In this document: piece after piece, positions 54,590 to 64,000 of the stretch
Layout: each line of letters opens with the position of its first letter
Numbering within the stretch: position 1 is the first letter of the stretch
Made by a program: the position numbers and the translations under genes
Notes under the pieces: generated by a model
Told to the model about the DNA's origin: nothing
Database searches by the model: none
What the model saw: the letters and a program-made list of their open reading frames with translations, nothing else
From: Lentisphaeria bacterium
GTDB taxonomy: Bacteria > Verrucomicrobiota > Lentisphaeria > Victivallales > UBA1829
Assembly (NCBI GenBank): GCA_017541665.1
Contig: JAFXYP010000025.1
Span: 1-64,000 of the forward strand
Reading direction: 5' to 3'
DNA length: 64,000 bases

Positions 54590-54617
54590 TTGAAAAAAGC
54601 GGAAAAAGAAGTACATT
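54590..54617 (+). promoter_or_regulatory. Possible promoter of the epimerase gene
   Basis: TTGAAA (54590-54595), 16-nt spacer, TACATT (54612-54617). Confidence 0.4.
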
Positions 54618-54700
54618 ATGTAAGGAGACGATGGGGGATATATCTGCTGTCGTGTCGGCATCGGTCAAACAGGAGAAAAACGGTTTCGGAGGAAAGACCA

Positions 54701-55678
54701 ATGGGGTATCAGGACATAACATTTCCCGCAGGCACGCTGTTTCTTGTCACAGGCGGGGCGGGGTTCATCGGCTCGAACCTCTGCGAAGCGCTCCTGTCGT
54801 CCGGCTGCCGTGTGCGCTGTCTGGACGACCTTTCCACCGGGAAACAGGCCAACGTCGATCTTTTCGGGGATAATCCCGCCTACGAGTTCATCCGGGGCGA
54901 CGTGAAGGATTTCGACACCTGCATGCGCGCCTGCGAGGGAGCGGACTATGTGCTGCATCAGGCCGCCTGGGGATCCGTGCCGCGAAGCATCGAAATGCCG
55001 CTTTACTACTGCGCGAACAACGTTTCCGGCACGCTGAACATGCTGGAAGCGGCCCGCCGGTGCGGCGTCAAAAAATTCGTCTATGCCTCGAGCTCCTCCG
55101 TCTACGGGGACACGGACACGTTCCCGCAGAAGGAAGGCTTCGAGGGAAGGCCCCTGAGCCCGTACGCCGTTTCCAAGCGCGCCAACGAGGACTGGGCGCG
55201 GCAGTATGCCATGCACTTCGGGCTGGAGACGGTCGGCCTGCGGTATTTCAACGTTTTCGGGCGGCGGCAGGATCCCGACGGAGCATACGCCGCCGTGATC
55301 CCGAGATTCATCCGCCAGCTGCTCCGCGGCGAACGCCCGACCATCAACGGAGACGGCCTCCAGAGCCGCGATTTCACCTATGTGGAGAACGTGGTGGAGG
55401 CGAACCTGAAAGCCTGCCTTGCCGGGAAGGATGCCTCCGGGCAGGCATGCAACATCGCCTGCGGCGAATCCAAAAAACTGCTGGACGTCTACCGCGTCAT
55501 CACGGACGCGCTCGGACTGGACACGGAACCGGTCTTCGGCCCGGAGCGCCCCGGCGACATCCGGTACAGCTATGCCGACATCGGCCAGGCAAGGGAACTC
55601 CTCGGATACGACCCGGACTGGGATTTCGAACGCGGCATCCGGGCTGCGATCGCCTGGTACAAAGACAATCTGCGCTGA
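54701..55678 (+). CDS. NAD-dependent UDP-sugar 4-epimerase (WbpP-like)
   Basis: 325 residues, extended SDR fold. Rossmann motif VTGGAGFIGSNLCEALL, then DYVLHQAAWGSVPRSIEMP, SSSSVYGD and catalytic Y155-x-x-x-K159 (SPYAVSKRANED). LRYFNVFGRRQDPDGAYAAV closely matches the WbpP group, which interconverts UDP-GlcNAc and UDP-GalNAc or their uronic acids. GGAGGA 7 nt upstream fixes the start at 54701. With the WbpE-like aminotransferase it supports a surface-polysaccharide pathway. Confidence 0.9.
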   Translation: MGYQDITFPAGTLFLVTGGAGFIGSNLCEALLSSGCRVRCLDDLSTGKQANVDLFGDNPAYEFIRGDVKDFDTCMRACEGADYVLHQAAWGSVPRSIEMPLYYCANNVSGTLNMLEAARRCGVKKFVYASSSSVYGDTDTFPQKEGFEGRPLSPYAVSKRANEDWARQYAMHFGLETVGLRYFNVFGRRQDPDGAYAAVIPRFIRQLLRGERPTINGDGLQSRDFTYVENVVEANLKACLAGKDASGQACNIACGESKKLLDVYRVITDALGLDTEPVFGPERPGDIRYSYADIGQARELLGYDPDWDFERGIRAAIAWYKDNLR

Positions 55679-55707
55679 AGGATCCGATCCGCATTCGAAC
55701 CGCTATG

Positions 55708-55739
55708 CCCCGGGCGGGAGATGTCCGGGGTGTTTTTTT
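55708..55739 (+). terminator. Intrinsic terminator after the epimerase gene
   Basis: CCCCGG (55708-55713) pairs with CCGGGG (55725-55730), followed by TG and seven T residues. Confidence 0.7.
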
Positions 55740-55776
55740 GCCGCATTGTCCGGCCGGGAAGGGGCGGCGCCTGCGT

Positions 55777-57645
55777 TTAACCCTGACCCTGCCGGGGGAG
55801 TCCGCAGAGTTCCGGCAGACCGGAGATGCGGTCGATGTGGTGAAGGACGGCGTGGAGGAACGGATCCCGGTCGGAGGCGATCACGGCCTGTTTTTTCGCA
55901 CGGGTCAAACCGGTGTAGACGGATTCGCGTGTCAGGATGCCGAGGTCGGAGCGGGTCGGCGGGATCAGCATCAGAATCCTCTCGTAGTCGCTGCCCTGGG
56001 ATTTGTGGATGGTGAACGCATAGGCGGGGGCATGCTGCGGAAGGGACTCCAGCGGGATTCCGCGCCACTTGCTTTCGGACGCGGGGTCGGGGATGAAGAC
56101 CAGAAAGCGTTTCGTGTCCGAGGCCTCCGCCTCCGAACGGGTGAGCGGATGCCCGTCTTCGCCGGCGTACCACAGGATTCCGGTGTCGCCGTTGAAGACG
56201 TTTGTGCTGTAGTCGTTTTTGAGGATCAGGAAAGTCTCGCCGGGAACGGGGTCCCCCGTGTCCGGGAAGCCGAGGATCGAACGCAGGAGCCTGTTGAGCG
56301 CGGTTGCGCCGTACGGCCCGACGTTGAACGGCGTGAGGATGCGGAACGTCTCGAAACGTTTCCAGGCGTCGTCGATGGCGTTTTCCTCGTAATACCGGAC
56401 GGCGGACGGCTGTTCCGCGATCCACGCGCCTTTGACGCTGTTCGCCAGGAACTGCCGGAGCGAATTGGCCGGCGGGAGCCCGCAGGAGAGGACCGATTGC
56501 AGTCCGCCCTGCGCCATATAGTTCCAGGCTTTTTCCGCCTGTCCGTCGTTGATCGCGTCTTTTATGGTGCAGATCTCGCCGCCCTGCGGGAACCGGCGGC
56601 TGACGATGAGCTCCGCCAGATTGCCGGGCGCGACGGCGCGCAGGATGCTGCAGAAGTCGCCGAAGACGGAGCCGGGCTCCACGGAGGACAACTGGCAGCG
56701 GTCGCCCAGCAGGATGACCGCCGCGTCGTCCGGGACGGCCTTCAGCAGGCTGACCATGAGCCCCTGCGCGATCATGGAGCATTCGTCGACGATGAAGAGC
56801 CTGTAGCGGAGAGGGTTCTTCCGGCCGTGCCGGAACGTCCCGGCTTTCCGGTCCCACGAAAGCATCCGGTGGATGGTGGAGGACTGGATTTGCCGAATCT
56901 CCTCGCGCCGCTGTTCGTCGCAGAGGTTCTTCAACTGGTCGTCCAGGGCCTGTTTCATGCGCATCTGCGCTTTTCCGGTCGGGGCGCACAGGATGACGTC
57001 GGACGGCTTTTCCCGGCGGAGCGCGAGGATTGCGGACACGATGGTCGTCTTGCCGGTCCCGGGGCCGCCGCTGATGACCAGGAATTTCGAGCCGACCGCG
57101 GCGGCGACGGCGGATTTCTGCTCGTCGCCCAACGGAAGCCGGGTGACCGTCTCGAACGGGATGTCCTCCATGGGCCGGGGCGCCCCGCGGGACAGCAGAT
57201 AATCCCGCAGGAAAAGCTCGTTCTGAAACGCCCGCCCGAGATAATACCGCCCGTTCGCCAGGATCAGCGGAGCAGGCTGGAATGTTTCGTCCGATTCGGG
57301 CCGATACTCCCGGAAAAGCCCCGGGAATGCGTCCGGTTCCGGCGGCCAGGTGTCCATCCGGTCGAGGAAGCTCAAATCGAGCGGGGAACCGGAATCCGGC
57401 GTTTTCCGTCCGTCGTCCCCGAAGACGGCGAGGCCATTCAGGTATTTTCCGAGCGATGCGCGTGTGGTGACCGCGGATGCGGGCAGCGCGATCTCCCCGT
57501 GCATGGACGTGGCATTGGAGACCAGAGCGGCAAGGAGCGCCATGGCGGGATCGCCGTCCGCGTTCCTGCCGATGAACTGCGCGAACGCGACATCGATGTC
57601 CGCGAGGAGCCCGCGTCCGCGAAGCATGTTCAGAAAACCAGACAT
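55777..57645 (-). CDS. recD: Exonuclease V alpha subunit, RecD
   Basis: 622 residues. The 5'-3' helicase of the RecBCD double-strand-break repair complex. N-terminal domain with ILANGRYYLGRAFQNE, then Walker A SGGPGTGKTTIVSAILALRR, Walker B FIVDECSMI, LLGDRCQLSSVEPGSVFGD and the C-terminal UvrD-like AFTIHKSQGSDYERI and YTGLTRAKK. The start at 57645 lies 2 nt after the recB stop; a longer frame overlaps recB. Third gene of the recC-recB-recD operon. Confidence 0.94.
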   Translation of the reverse strand: MSGFLNMLRGRGLLADIDVAFAQFIGRNADGDPAMALLAALVSNATSMHGEIALPASAVTTRASLGKYLNGLAVFGDDGRKTPDSGSPLDLSFLDRMDTWPPEPDAFPGLFREYRPESDETFQPAPLILANGRYYLGRAFQNELFLRDYLLSRGAPRPMEDIPFETVTRLPLGDEQKSAVAAAVGSKFLVISGGPGTGKTTIVSAILALRREKPSDVILCAPTGKAQMRMKQALDDQLKNLCDEQRREEIRQIQSSTIHRMLSWDRKAGTFRHGRKNPLRYRLFIVDECSMIAQGLMVSLLKAVPDDAAVILLGDRCQLSSVEPGSVFGDFCSILRAVAPGNLAELIVSRRFPQGGEICTIKDAINDGQAEKAWNYMAQGGLQSVLSCGLPPANSLRQFLANSVKGAWIAEQPSAVRYYEENAIDDAWKRFETFRILTPFNVGPYGATALNRLLRSILGFPDTGDPVPGETFLILKNDYSTNVFNGDTGILWYAGEDGHPLTRSEAEASDTKRFLVFIPDPASESKWRGIPLESLPQHAPAYAFTIHKSQGSDYERILMLIPPTRSDLGILTRESVYTGLTRAKKQAVIASDRDPFLHAVLHHIDRISGLPELCGLPRQGQG

Positions 57646-57647
57646 GG

Positions 57648-60600
57648 TCACACCCCCGTTTCCTTTCTGAAGAGCGCCAGAAGACTTTCGAGGCATTCCC
57701 GCGGCGGCACGTCGAACCAGATGCCGTTCCACGTCCCGCGTCCCAGCCCGCGCAGGAAGACGTAGTAGATGCCGCCGAACGCATCGTAGTCCTTGCCGCG
57801 CTGACGCAGGAACCGGAGAAGCGCGGCCGCGTAGAGGTAGGATTGCAGGACATAGCCCGCATTGCCCATCGCGGCGCGGATGCGGCCGGGCGCGTAGTCC
57901 GCGTCGGAAGCGCCCAGCCAGTTCGTTTTCCAGTCCACGATATAATGTTTGCCGTCATGCTCGAAGATCAGGTCGATGATGCCGTTCAGGACGCCGTTTC
58001 TGTCGAGCGGGTCGTTCATCCGGGCGACAAGCGGCCGCGCCTGTTCGGATGCGGTGTCCGCCAGGATGGAAAGGATCCGTTTCAGGTCGAGGCTGTCCGG
58101 GGCGTCCAGGAAGAACTCCATTTCGGCGACCATCCTGTCCTGACGGATTTCGGAGAGGGCGATCCCGATGCCGCCGCCGGACGTTTTCGGCAGCGGGACC
58201 TGGAGCGTGCGTGCGATGCCGTCGAAGAGCTGGCGCTTCATAGCGTCGTTCTCGGGGTCATAGCCGAATTCCCGCAGGACGGCCGTGATCCTGCTCTGGA
58301 TGGCCGCCACGGTTGCGGGATCGTCCTGTCTGCCGGCTGCAAAAAGATTGAAATGCCCCGCGCAATTTTCCAGCAGCTTGTGCGTCATGCTTCCGACGGT
58401 CGCGCCGTGCGGGAAGTCGCGGAAGAGGTTCATATCGCCGGACAGGGCGGCGGATTCATCGGGTTCCCCGGCTGTTTCGGTCCCGGGGTCGTCCCGGAAT
58501 GCGTCGTTCCGTTCGTCCAGGTCCGCGGCGGTCTCGCGCTCCACGTCGGCGCGGTTGTTCAGGATGCTGTGGAAAGCGGAGAAGCTCATGATGCCCCATT
58601 TGTCCGGAATCTCGTTGGAAGAAAACACTGCCGCTTTCAAGTCTCCCGGCGTGTCTTCCTGCCGGAGCGGTCCGATGTTCGGACGTTCCCCGAAATGGCG
58701 TTCGAAGACGCCGTTTTGCCGGATATGGAACGCGGCGCTGCCCCGGGCCGCCGGTTCGTCCAGTGCCGTCCACCAGCCGGCTGCCGGCTGCGGCAGGATG
58801 TCTTTCGTTTTGGTGAAATAGCGGTTGTCCCAGAGCTGTTCCACGACGGTCTTCCCCGGTGTTCCTTCCGACTGCCTGTGCGAGGCCATGAGAACGCCCT
58901 GGGCGGAGTTCGTAAAGTTGACGGCATAGCTGTTCGGCTCGGCGAGCTGCTGGGTGTACAGATAGGTGACGAGGGAGGCACGGGTGAGCGCCACATAGAG
59001 CAGGCGCAGGCTGTTTCGGAATTCCTCATCCTTCGCGGTCGTCCTGCATGCGTTGCCCAGGCCGAAATCCAGGATGACTTCTCCTTCGGCCGCGTGTCCG
59101 GCGTCCTGTGCCTGCGCGGCGGTGTTGACCCGGAAAGCCGTTTGGTTTTGCTGCATGCGCTTCCAGTCCGTCCTGGACGGGAACGGGACGAAGACGACGG
59201 GAAACTCCAGTCCCTTCGCCGCGAACATGGTCAGGATCTGGACTGAAGCGGAGTCCCGGTCGAGGCGCAACTGGTCGGGGTTGTCCCCGTCTCCGTCCTC
59301 GCCGCCGCTTTTTTCCTTGCCGTTGATAAGGCGGTTCAGGCTGTTGAAGACGTCCTCCGGCAGGAGATGTTCCGCCGACTCCTTCCGGTAAAGCAGCTCC
59401 ATCAGCTGGATGAGGTTCGTGATGACGCGCTCGCCGTTGAACTCGGAGAGGATGCGTCCGCGTGGCGTGGCGTCCCGGAACCGCATGTCCAGGAACTGCA
59501 GGAACGCCGCGGGAAATCCCGATTGCGTCCAGACTTTGCCGCAGTCCGACATCCGCTTCATCAGCGATTCGGCCCAGGCCGGGTTGGACACGGCGTCCTC
59601 GCCGGAAATACGGAAGAACGGGGAGAACATCAGCCCGCGGACGGACTGCATGTCGGGACGCAGGAAACACCGGATCAGCAGGAGCATGAGCTTCGCCTCG
59701 TCCGTATCGTAGATCTTGCCGGATTTGCACGCGGACGCCGCGATCCCCTCCATGTTCAGCCGGGCCACGAAATCGGCTGCCTCCACATGGCGCCGCACCA
59801 GGATTGCGATGTCGGACGCGCGCAGGGGCCGGGTCCCGTTCTCCGAGTCGCCTTCGCCGTCTCCGCAGGGGACCCGCACGGAGCATTCCCCGGACAGCAG
59901 GTAGCGGATCTCCCGCACGACGTCGTCCGCGATCCTGTGTGCGCAGGCGTCCTTGCCGCCGGAATAGTGCCGGAGGCGGAGGCTTCCGCCCGGATTCTCC
60001 GGGAACCCCCCGTCGTCCTTCCCGGACGCCACCGAAACGAACGGGATGTCCTGCTGGAGGAAAACGCCCGCGGTCTCATGGCCTTCCGTCAGGTCGCCGT
60101 CGCCGAACATCGTATTGACGGCCTCGATCATGCCGGGCGAGCTTCGGAAGTTTTTCGTCAGGGTGAATCGCTGATCGGCGGTCTTTTTCGCCTGAAGATA
60201 AGTGTAGATGTCGGCGCCGCGGAATCCGTAGATGGCCTGCTTCGGGTCGCCGATCATGTAGAAAAGGTTGGGGCAGCCCCTTGGAAAACACCGGTCGAAG
60301 ATGCGGTACTGGATCCGGTCGGTGTCCTGGAATTCGTCCACGAAGACCGCCTGGTACCGTGCCCGGATCAGCTTCGTCAGGCTGTCGTCCGCCTGAAGCG
60401 CCGCATCCAGGTCGCGGATCATGTCGTTGAACGACATCACGCCGCGCTTTTCCTTTTCCGCCTGGAGCCGCTCGCCGACATAACGGTATGCGTCCCGGTA
60501 GATCGTCTGCTGGCCGTTCAGTTTCTCCCCTTCGGAGAAATCCCGGTCGGCCGGTTCCTTCGCGAAGGCCGCCGCGTCCCGGATCTTCTTATAGGTGACG

Positions 60601-61142
60601 TTGTTCGGGACTCCGCTGCCGTAGAACCGGTCCCGGCAGAATGCCCGCGTCAGCCGGTCCACGTATTCATCCTCGTCCGGGACGAGCTCCGTCTCGAGCC
60701 CCTTGCCGGACTTCAGGGCGAAATCCTGAAGCATCTTCTGGCAGAATCCGTGGATCGTGCTGACCGTCATTTCGTCGATCGAACTGACGGCAAGCTGGAG
60801 CAGGAGCCTGGTCTTCAGCGTTTCGGACAGCCGGGCGGCGTCGAAAAGGTCCGGGTGGTACGGGGCCGCCGCGTTGCCGGACTTCAGCCCGGACTGCCGA
60901 CCGGACTCCTGTTCCTTTTCCGGGAGCAGCGCGTCCAGCTCTTCGTTCAGCAGCTTCAGGATGCGGGCCTTCAGTTCGTCCGCGGCGGCGTTGGAGAATG
61001 TCGTGACGAGGATCTTCCGCACGGGGACTCCCTGCAGGATCAGCCGCAGGATCAGGTGCGTGATCGTGTAGGTCTTGCCGGTTCCGGCGCTTGCTTCGAT
61101 CAGGTATCTGCCGTGTTCGATCGGGTAGTCGGACAGGTTCAT
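57648..61142 (-). CDS. recB: Exonuclease V beta subunit, RecB
   Basis: 1164 residues. The 3'-5' helicase and nuclease of RecBCD. UvrD-type helicase motifs: IEASAGTGKTYTITHLILRL, STIHGFCQKML, VFVDEFQDTDRIQYRIFD, GDPKQAIYGFRGADI and MFAAKGLEFPVVFVPF. The C-terminal nuclease domain shows GSMTHKLLENC, GIIDLIFEHDG and YIVDWKTNWLG, the metal-binding Asp and Asp-x-Lys of RecB nucleases. The ATG overlaps the recC stop (ATGA). Confidence 0.95.
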   Translation of the reverse strand: MNLSDYPIEHGRYLIEASAGTGKTYTITHLILRLILQGVPVRKILVTTFSNAAADELKARILKLLNEELDALLPEKEQESGRQSGLKSGNAAAPYHPDLFDAARLSETLKTRLLLQLAVSSIDEMTVSTIHGFCQKMLQDFALKSGKGLETELVPDEDEYVDRLTRAFCRDRFYGSGVPNNVTYKKIRDAAAFAKEPADRDFSEGEKLNGQQTIYRDAYRYVGERLQAEKEKRGVMSFNDMIRDLDAALQADDSLTKLIRARYQAVFVDEFQDTDRIQYRIFDRCFPRGCPNLFYMIGDPKQAIYGFRGADIYTYLQAKKTADQRFTLTKNFRSSPGMIEAVNTMFGDGDLTEGHETAGVFLQQDIPFVSVASGKDDGGFPENPGGSLRLRHYSGGKDACAHRIADDVVREIRYLLSGECSVRVPCGDGEGDSENGTRPLRASDIAILVRRHVEAADFVARLNMEGIAASACKSGKIYDTDEAKLMLLLIRCFLRPDMQSVRGLMFSPFFRISGEDAVSNPAWAESLMKRMSDCGKVWTQSGFPAAFLQFLDMRFRDATPRGRILSEFNGERVITNLIQLMELLYRKESAEHLLPEDVFNSLNRLINGKEKSGGEDGDGDNPDQLRLDRDSASVQILTMFAAKGLEFPVVFVPFPSRTDWKRMQQNQTAFRVNTAAQAQDAGHAAEGEVILDFGLGNACRTTAKDEEFRNSLRLLYVALTRASLVTYLYTQQLAEPNSYAVNFTNSAQGVLMASHRQSEGTPGKTVVEQLWDNRYFTKTKDILPQPAAGWWTALDEPAARGSAAFHIRQNGVFERHFGERPNIGPLRQEDTPGDLKAAVFSSNEIPDKWGIMSFSAFHSILNNRADVERETAADLDERNDAFRDDPGTETAGEPDESAALSGDMNLFRDFPHGATVGSMTHKLLENCAGHFNLFAAGRQDDPATVAAIQSRITAVLREFGYDPENDAMKRQLFDGIARTLQVPLPKTSGGGIGIALSEIRQDRMVAEMEFFLDAPDSLDLKRILSILADTASEQARPLVARMNDPLDRNGVLNGIIDLIFEHDGKHYIVDWKTNWLGASDADYAPGRIRAAMGNAGYVLQSYLYAAALLRFLRQRGKDYDAFGGIYYVFLRGLGRGTWNGIWFDVPPRECLESLLALFRKETGV

Positions 61143-64000
61143 GCGGGACCTCCTTTCACCTCGTGGAACACCGCGGAGCCGAAGAAAGCGGCCGCAAGCT
61201 CGCCGACCGGCGCGGAGACCGGCATGTCTTCTCCGAAGAAGGCGCGGAATTTTTCCTTCTCGCCTTTCGCGTTCGGATTGCCGCCGCCGTTCCAGACGGA
61301 TTCCGCGCTTTCCGCGTCTCCCGTCCGGAAGAGTTCATAGGACGATTTCGGAAAGAACGGCAGCGGAACGCGCAACCCGGCGCGGAAAAGGTACAGGAGA
61401 CGTTTTACGGCGTTTTCCGCGTCGGCGCATTCCATGGCGTCCGCGTCCAGATATGCGGCATTGCGGTTCCGGATGAAGACGATCCTTGTCCGGACCTTCC
61501 GGCTGAGGTTCGCGCGGAGATGCCTCAAGACAGGCTCGATCCGCTGTGCGCCCGAAATGTCTTCCCCCAGGCACGGAATCACCTGAATGAGGGGAGCGTC
61601 CGGGTCGCCGGTCTGATACACCTTCAATTCCGGCAGGGCCAGCGTGTCGCGGAATGCGCCGTCGGGAACGGGTCCGAGCGCACCGGCGGTTTCTCCTGCG
61701 TCCGCGGCCGTGTACGTGAAGGCCCTTTCCTCCGCCGGGATCCGTTCCGCTCCGGCCTGCGTCAGGGTTTCCGTTTCATGCGCCAGGACGGCGATCTCGG
61801 ACCATTCCTGCCAGGTGTCTTCCTGCAGCGCCAGGGGGAGGACTCCGTCCGTCTTCAGGCGTTGCAGACAGTTTGTTTTCAATGCCGCCCGGTCCGCCTC
61901 GTCCGTCTCCAAATACAGATCGAGCAGGTTCTCCTTCACGTCCCAGGGCAGTTTTCCCTCGAACATCTCCGAATCCTCCGAGGATGCGGTCTCGAATACG
62001 GACACTGCCGCGTTCAGCCCGTCCTGCACGAACGTCCCTGCCGGATTGCGGAAAAAGCTCACCAGTCTTCCGAACTCGACCCTCCGATCCCTGTCCTCGT
62101 CCTGCGGCGTTCCCTTTTCGGCGGGATCGTGCATGCGAAGTCCGGGACGGATGTGGAACAACGGCAGTTTCACTCCGTCCTCCGCCGGATTTGCGATCTG
62201 TTCCGCCGCTTTCCTCATTTTATCCGAGAAAGACTGGTTCGGCGTGCCGTCTCGGAAAAGCTCGGGGGAAAACGAGTGGATCGGTTCCTGAATGTCGACG
62301 AAGCTGTTCTTGCCGAATGTCTGCGTCAGATAGGTGCGGAGTTCGTCCACGCACACGGACGGAGGTTTCTCCTTGCGGTCGTGGATGTCCCTCCCGACAT
62401 AGCTGATGTAAAGATATTTCCGGGCGGCCATGATCGTGTCCAGAAAGAGCTGGCGCGACTCGTCGCGTTTCAGCGGATCGCCCGGCTCGCGTCCGGCCAT
62501 GGAGTCTTTTCCCTGCCGGAGCTGCTGCATGATGTCGAATTCCCGGTCGTCGTCTTCCTCCGGGAACGATTTGTGGTTCATGCCGAGCAGCAGGATCGCA
62601 TCGGCCGGAATGCTCCGCATGGGGCGCAGGCCGCAGAAGGTGATCTTTCCGCGCATGAATCCGACGGTATTGTCCTCCGGCTTGGCGTGCTTGTCCTGGA
62701 GATGCGCCAGCACGATTCCGCTGGTCAGAGGGACGTCTTCCGCGCCCGCTTCCGCCAGGACCTGGCGCCAGGTGTTCAGAACGCTCAGCAGGAGGATCTT
62801 CAGTTCGGAATCCTTTCCGAACAGGACGCCCGCGGTTTCGGCAAGCTTCTTTTCCCATTCGCGGAAGGGCACGCCGTTCTTTTCCCATTTGCGCATGGCC
62901 TGCGTGATCTCATGCAGATTCGAGACCAGGCTGATGAATTTGCCGAGCAGTTCCGCCCTGCTGCCGTCGAATCCCGGCACGGGGAAGACCGGGTCTTCGT
63001 CATTGAGTCGGTACGGGCTCGCGGGATCCGCATCCACGGCATAGTCCAGCAGCATGCGGTCGAATCCCGCCTGCCAGCTGTTTTCCGGGAACTCTTTCCC
63101 GCCGGAGAGCTTGTGTTCCGTCGCGTCCCAGCCCCAGCGGATGCCCGCCTGCATGGCACGGATGAGGCAATACAGGCAGTCCTCCGGTGTGATCTCCCAG
63201 TGTTTCTGGAGCGACTGGTCCTGCAGGATGCCGAATATCTCCGACGCGGCGAAGTCGCCCTTGAACAGGGACAGGATCTTCATCATCGTGCTGTACGAGG
63301 ACAATCGCTCCGTCTGCGGCTGGTCCGCGATGGACACGCCGAGGCGCGCGTCGCCCGAATGGTTGAAGACGGCGTCCACCAGCGGCGCATAATCCGCCGG
63401 GGAGGGGGTCATGATGAAAATGTCCTTCAGCGGCAGGCCGTGGTCTTCGTCCAGGCAGTGCAGGATGAAGTTGTGCGCCGCCTCGACTTCGCGGAAAGCC
63501 GAATAGCAGCTCCGGATCTGGACCGAACGGCATGCGTTTCCTTTCTCCAGTTTCCCGGGGCGGACGCCATCCGGTTTCCGGTCGGCCCGGATCCGGCGCT
63601 GAAGACGGTGCAGGACCGTCCCGGTTTCGAGCCCGTCTTCCCCGGAATCGTCGAATTCCGCGTCGTCCATCCATTCGCTTGTCCTGTTCAGCAGGATGCG
63701 ACTCTGCATCGCGAAGGATGCCAGCAGCGGATTGTGCTGGAAATACTTGGTGTTCATGTCTTCCAGGAGCCGGACCGGGTCCTGGCCCTCGTGGAAATAC
63801 TTGTCCAGGAATTCGCGCAGTTCGTCCTTGTGCTTCCTGCAGTCCGCATAGAACTCCCCGCTCGGCACGAGATGGTACAATTTCACGGTCGTGCCGAGTC
63901 CGGCGAGCCGTTCCAGGCATTCGAGCATGGTCGGCGGAAGCTGCGAGAATCCGAAGATGCGGATCGTTTCCCCGCCGGTCCCGTCTCCCTCGCCGGACGT
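61139..64000 (-). CDS. recC: Exonuclease V gamma subunit, RecC, partial
   Basis: At least 953 codons; the frame is open to the right edge, so the N-terminus is missing. The edge sequence reads TIRIFGFSQLPPTMLECLER, a conserved RecC segment, so the Met at 63928 is internal. Other RecC features: IMTPSPADYAPLVDAVF, VSIADQPQTE, FCGLRPMRSIPADAILLLGM and SYVGRDIHDRKEKPPS. In the complex RecC reads Chi sites and holds the two motors. First visible gene of the recC-recB-recD operon. Confidence 0.94.
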   Translation of the reverse strand, partial: TSGEGDGTGGETIRIFGFSQLPPTMLECLERLAGLGTTVKLYHLVPSGEFYADCRKHKDELREFLDKYFHEGQDPVRLLEDMNTKYFQHNPLLASFAMQSRILLNRTSEWMDDAEFDDSGEDGLETGTVLHRLQRRIRADRKPDGVRPGKLEKGNACRSVQIRSCYSAFREVEAAHNFILHCLDEDHGLPLKDIFIMTPSPADYAPLVDAVFNHSGDARLGVSIADQPQTERLSSYSTMMKILSLFKGDFAASEIFGILQDQSLQKHWEITPEDCLYCLIRAMQAGIRWGWDATEHKLSGGKEFPENSWQAGFDRMLLDYAVDADPASPYRLNDEDPVFPVPGFDGSRAELLGKFISLVSNLHEITQAMRKWEKNGVPFREWEKKLAETAGVLFGKDSELKILLLSVLNTWRQVLAEAGAEDVPLTSGIVLAHLQDKHAKPEDNTVGFMRGKITFCGLRPMRSIPADAILLLGMNHKSFPEEDDDREFDIMQQLRQGKDSMAGREPGDPLKRDESRQLFLDTIMAARKYLYISYVGRDIHDRKEKPPSVCVDELRTYLTQTFGKNSFVDIQEPIHSFSPELFRDGTPNQSFSDKMRKAAEQIANPAEDGVKLPLFHIRPGLRMHDPAEKGTPQDEDRDRRVEFGRLVSFFRNPAGTFVQDGLNAAVSVFETASSEDSEMFEGKLPWDVKENLLDLYLETDEADRAALKTNCLQRLKTDGVLPLALQEDTWQEWSEIAVLAHETETLTQAGAERIPAEERAFTYTAADAGETAGALGPVPDGAFRDTLALPELKVYQTGDPDAPLIQVIPCLGEDISGAQRIEPVLRHLRANLSRKVRTRIVFIRNRNAAYLDADAMECADAENAVKRLLYLFRAGLRVPLPFFPKSSYELFRTGDAESAESVWNGGGNPNAKGEKEKFRAFFGEDMPVSAPVGELAAAFFGSAVFHEVKGGPA

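Overview
The window is GC-rich bacterial chromosome. It carries diderm hallmarks: lipoboxes, rod-shape genes mreC/mreD, PBP2, and O-antigen-type UDP-sugar enzymes. It also carries an anaerobic pyruvate:ferredoxin oxidoreductase and secreted GH97, GH127 and CE1-like enzymes. This mix, with zinc-ribbon/CD225 proteins, a Nif11-type small protein and an Amuc_1099-like secreted protein, best fits a gut-type member of the PVC group (Lentisphaerota/Verrucomicrobiota-like). That placement is inference; no rRNA is present. Promoters look sigma70-like (TTGACA/TTGAAA, 16-18 bp, TATATT/TATAGT) and several genes end in clear intrinsic terminators.

Layout. 1-7.5 kb: a cut-off Gly-rich secreted protein, tRNA-Leu(UAA), a HAD phosphatase, a 5'-nucleotidase, and an envelope group (Amuc_1099-like protein with an Ala/Lys/Thr tail, a pseudopilin-like membrane protein, an ankyrin lipoprotein). 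7.6-13.9 kb, minus: a compact operon SPFH protein - DEAD-box helicase - SpoU methyltransferase - NAD kinase - stand-alone CoaB - methyltransferase. 14.2-16.9 kb: two small membrane proteins, then a minus cluster of two zinc-ribbon/CD225 proteins and DUF2752. 17-24 kb: transketolase, mreC-mreD-PBP2, a sugar aminotransferase. 24-29.7 kb: GH97, then GH127 and a lipoprotein on the other strand. 30-39 kb, minus: DUF1848, PFOR, and a two-gene unit made of a LeuA-like protein that lacks the usual metal ligands, translationally coupled to a fusion of a TIM-barrel isomerase and an acyl-CoA synthetase. 39-50.6 kb: alpha/beta hydrolase, Na+/amino-acid symporter, DUF4139 protein, rhomboid protease, glgA-queA-uvrC, and a membrane glycosyltransferase. 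50.9-55.7 kb: solitary Nif11 protein plus membrane protein, CE1-like esterase, Gfo/Idh/MocA dehydrogenase, WbpP-like epimerase. 55.8-64 kb, minus: recC-recB-recD, with recC running off the right edge.

The most unusual feature is a dispersed repeat family, with six copies and one fragment in 64 kb. Each copy alternates two hairpin types: alpha, with variable about 6-bp stems around a conserved loop close to GAGCGAAGCC, and beta, with variable 5-6-bp stems and a 2-4-nt loop, joined by a spacer close to TACTGCAGT. Stem sequences differ between copies while pairing is mostly kept, which points to selection on structure. Two copies reach into reading frames, and one places a hairpin over the Shine-Dalgarno sequence of the DUF1848 gene.
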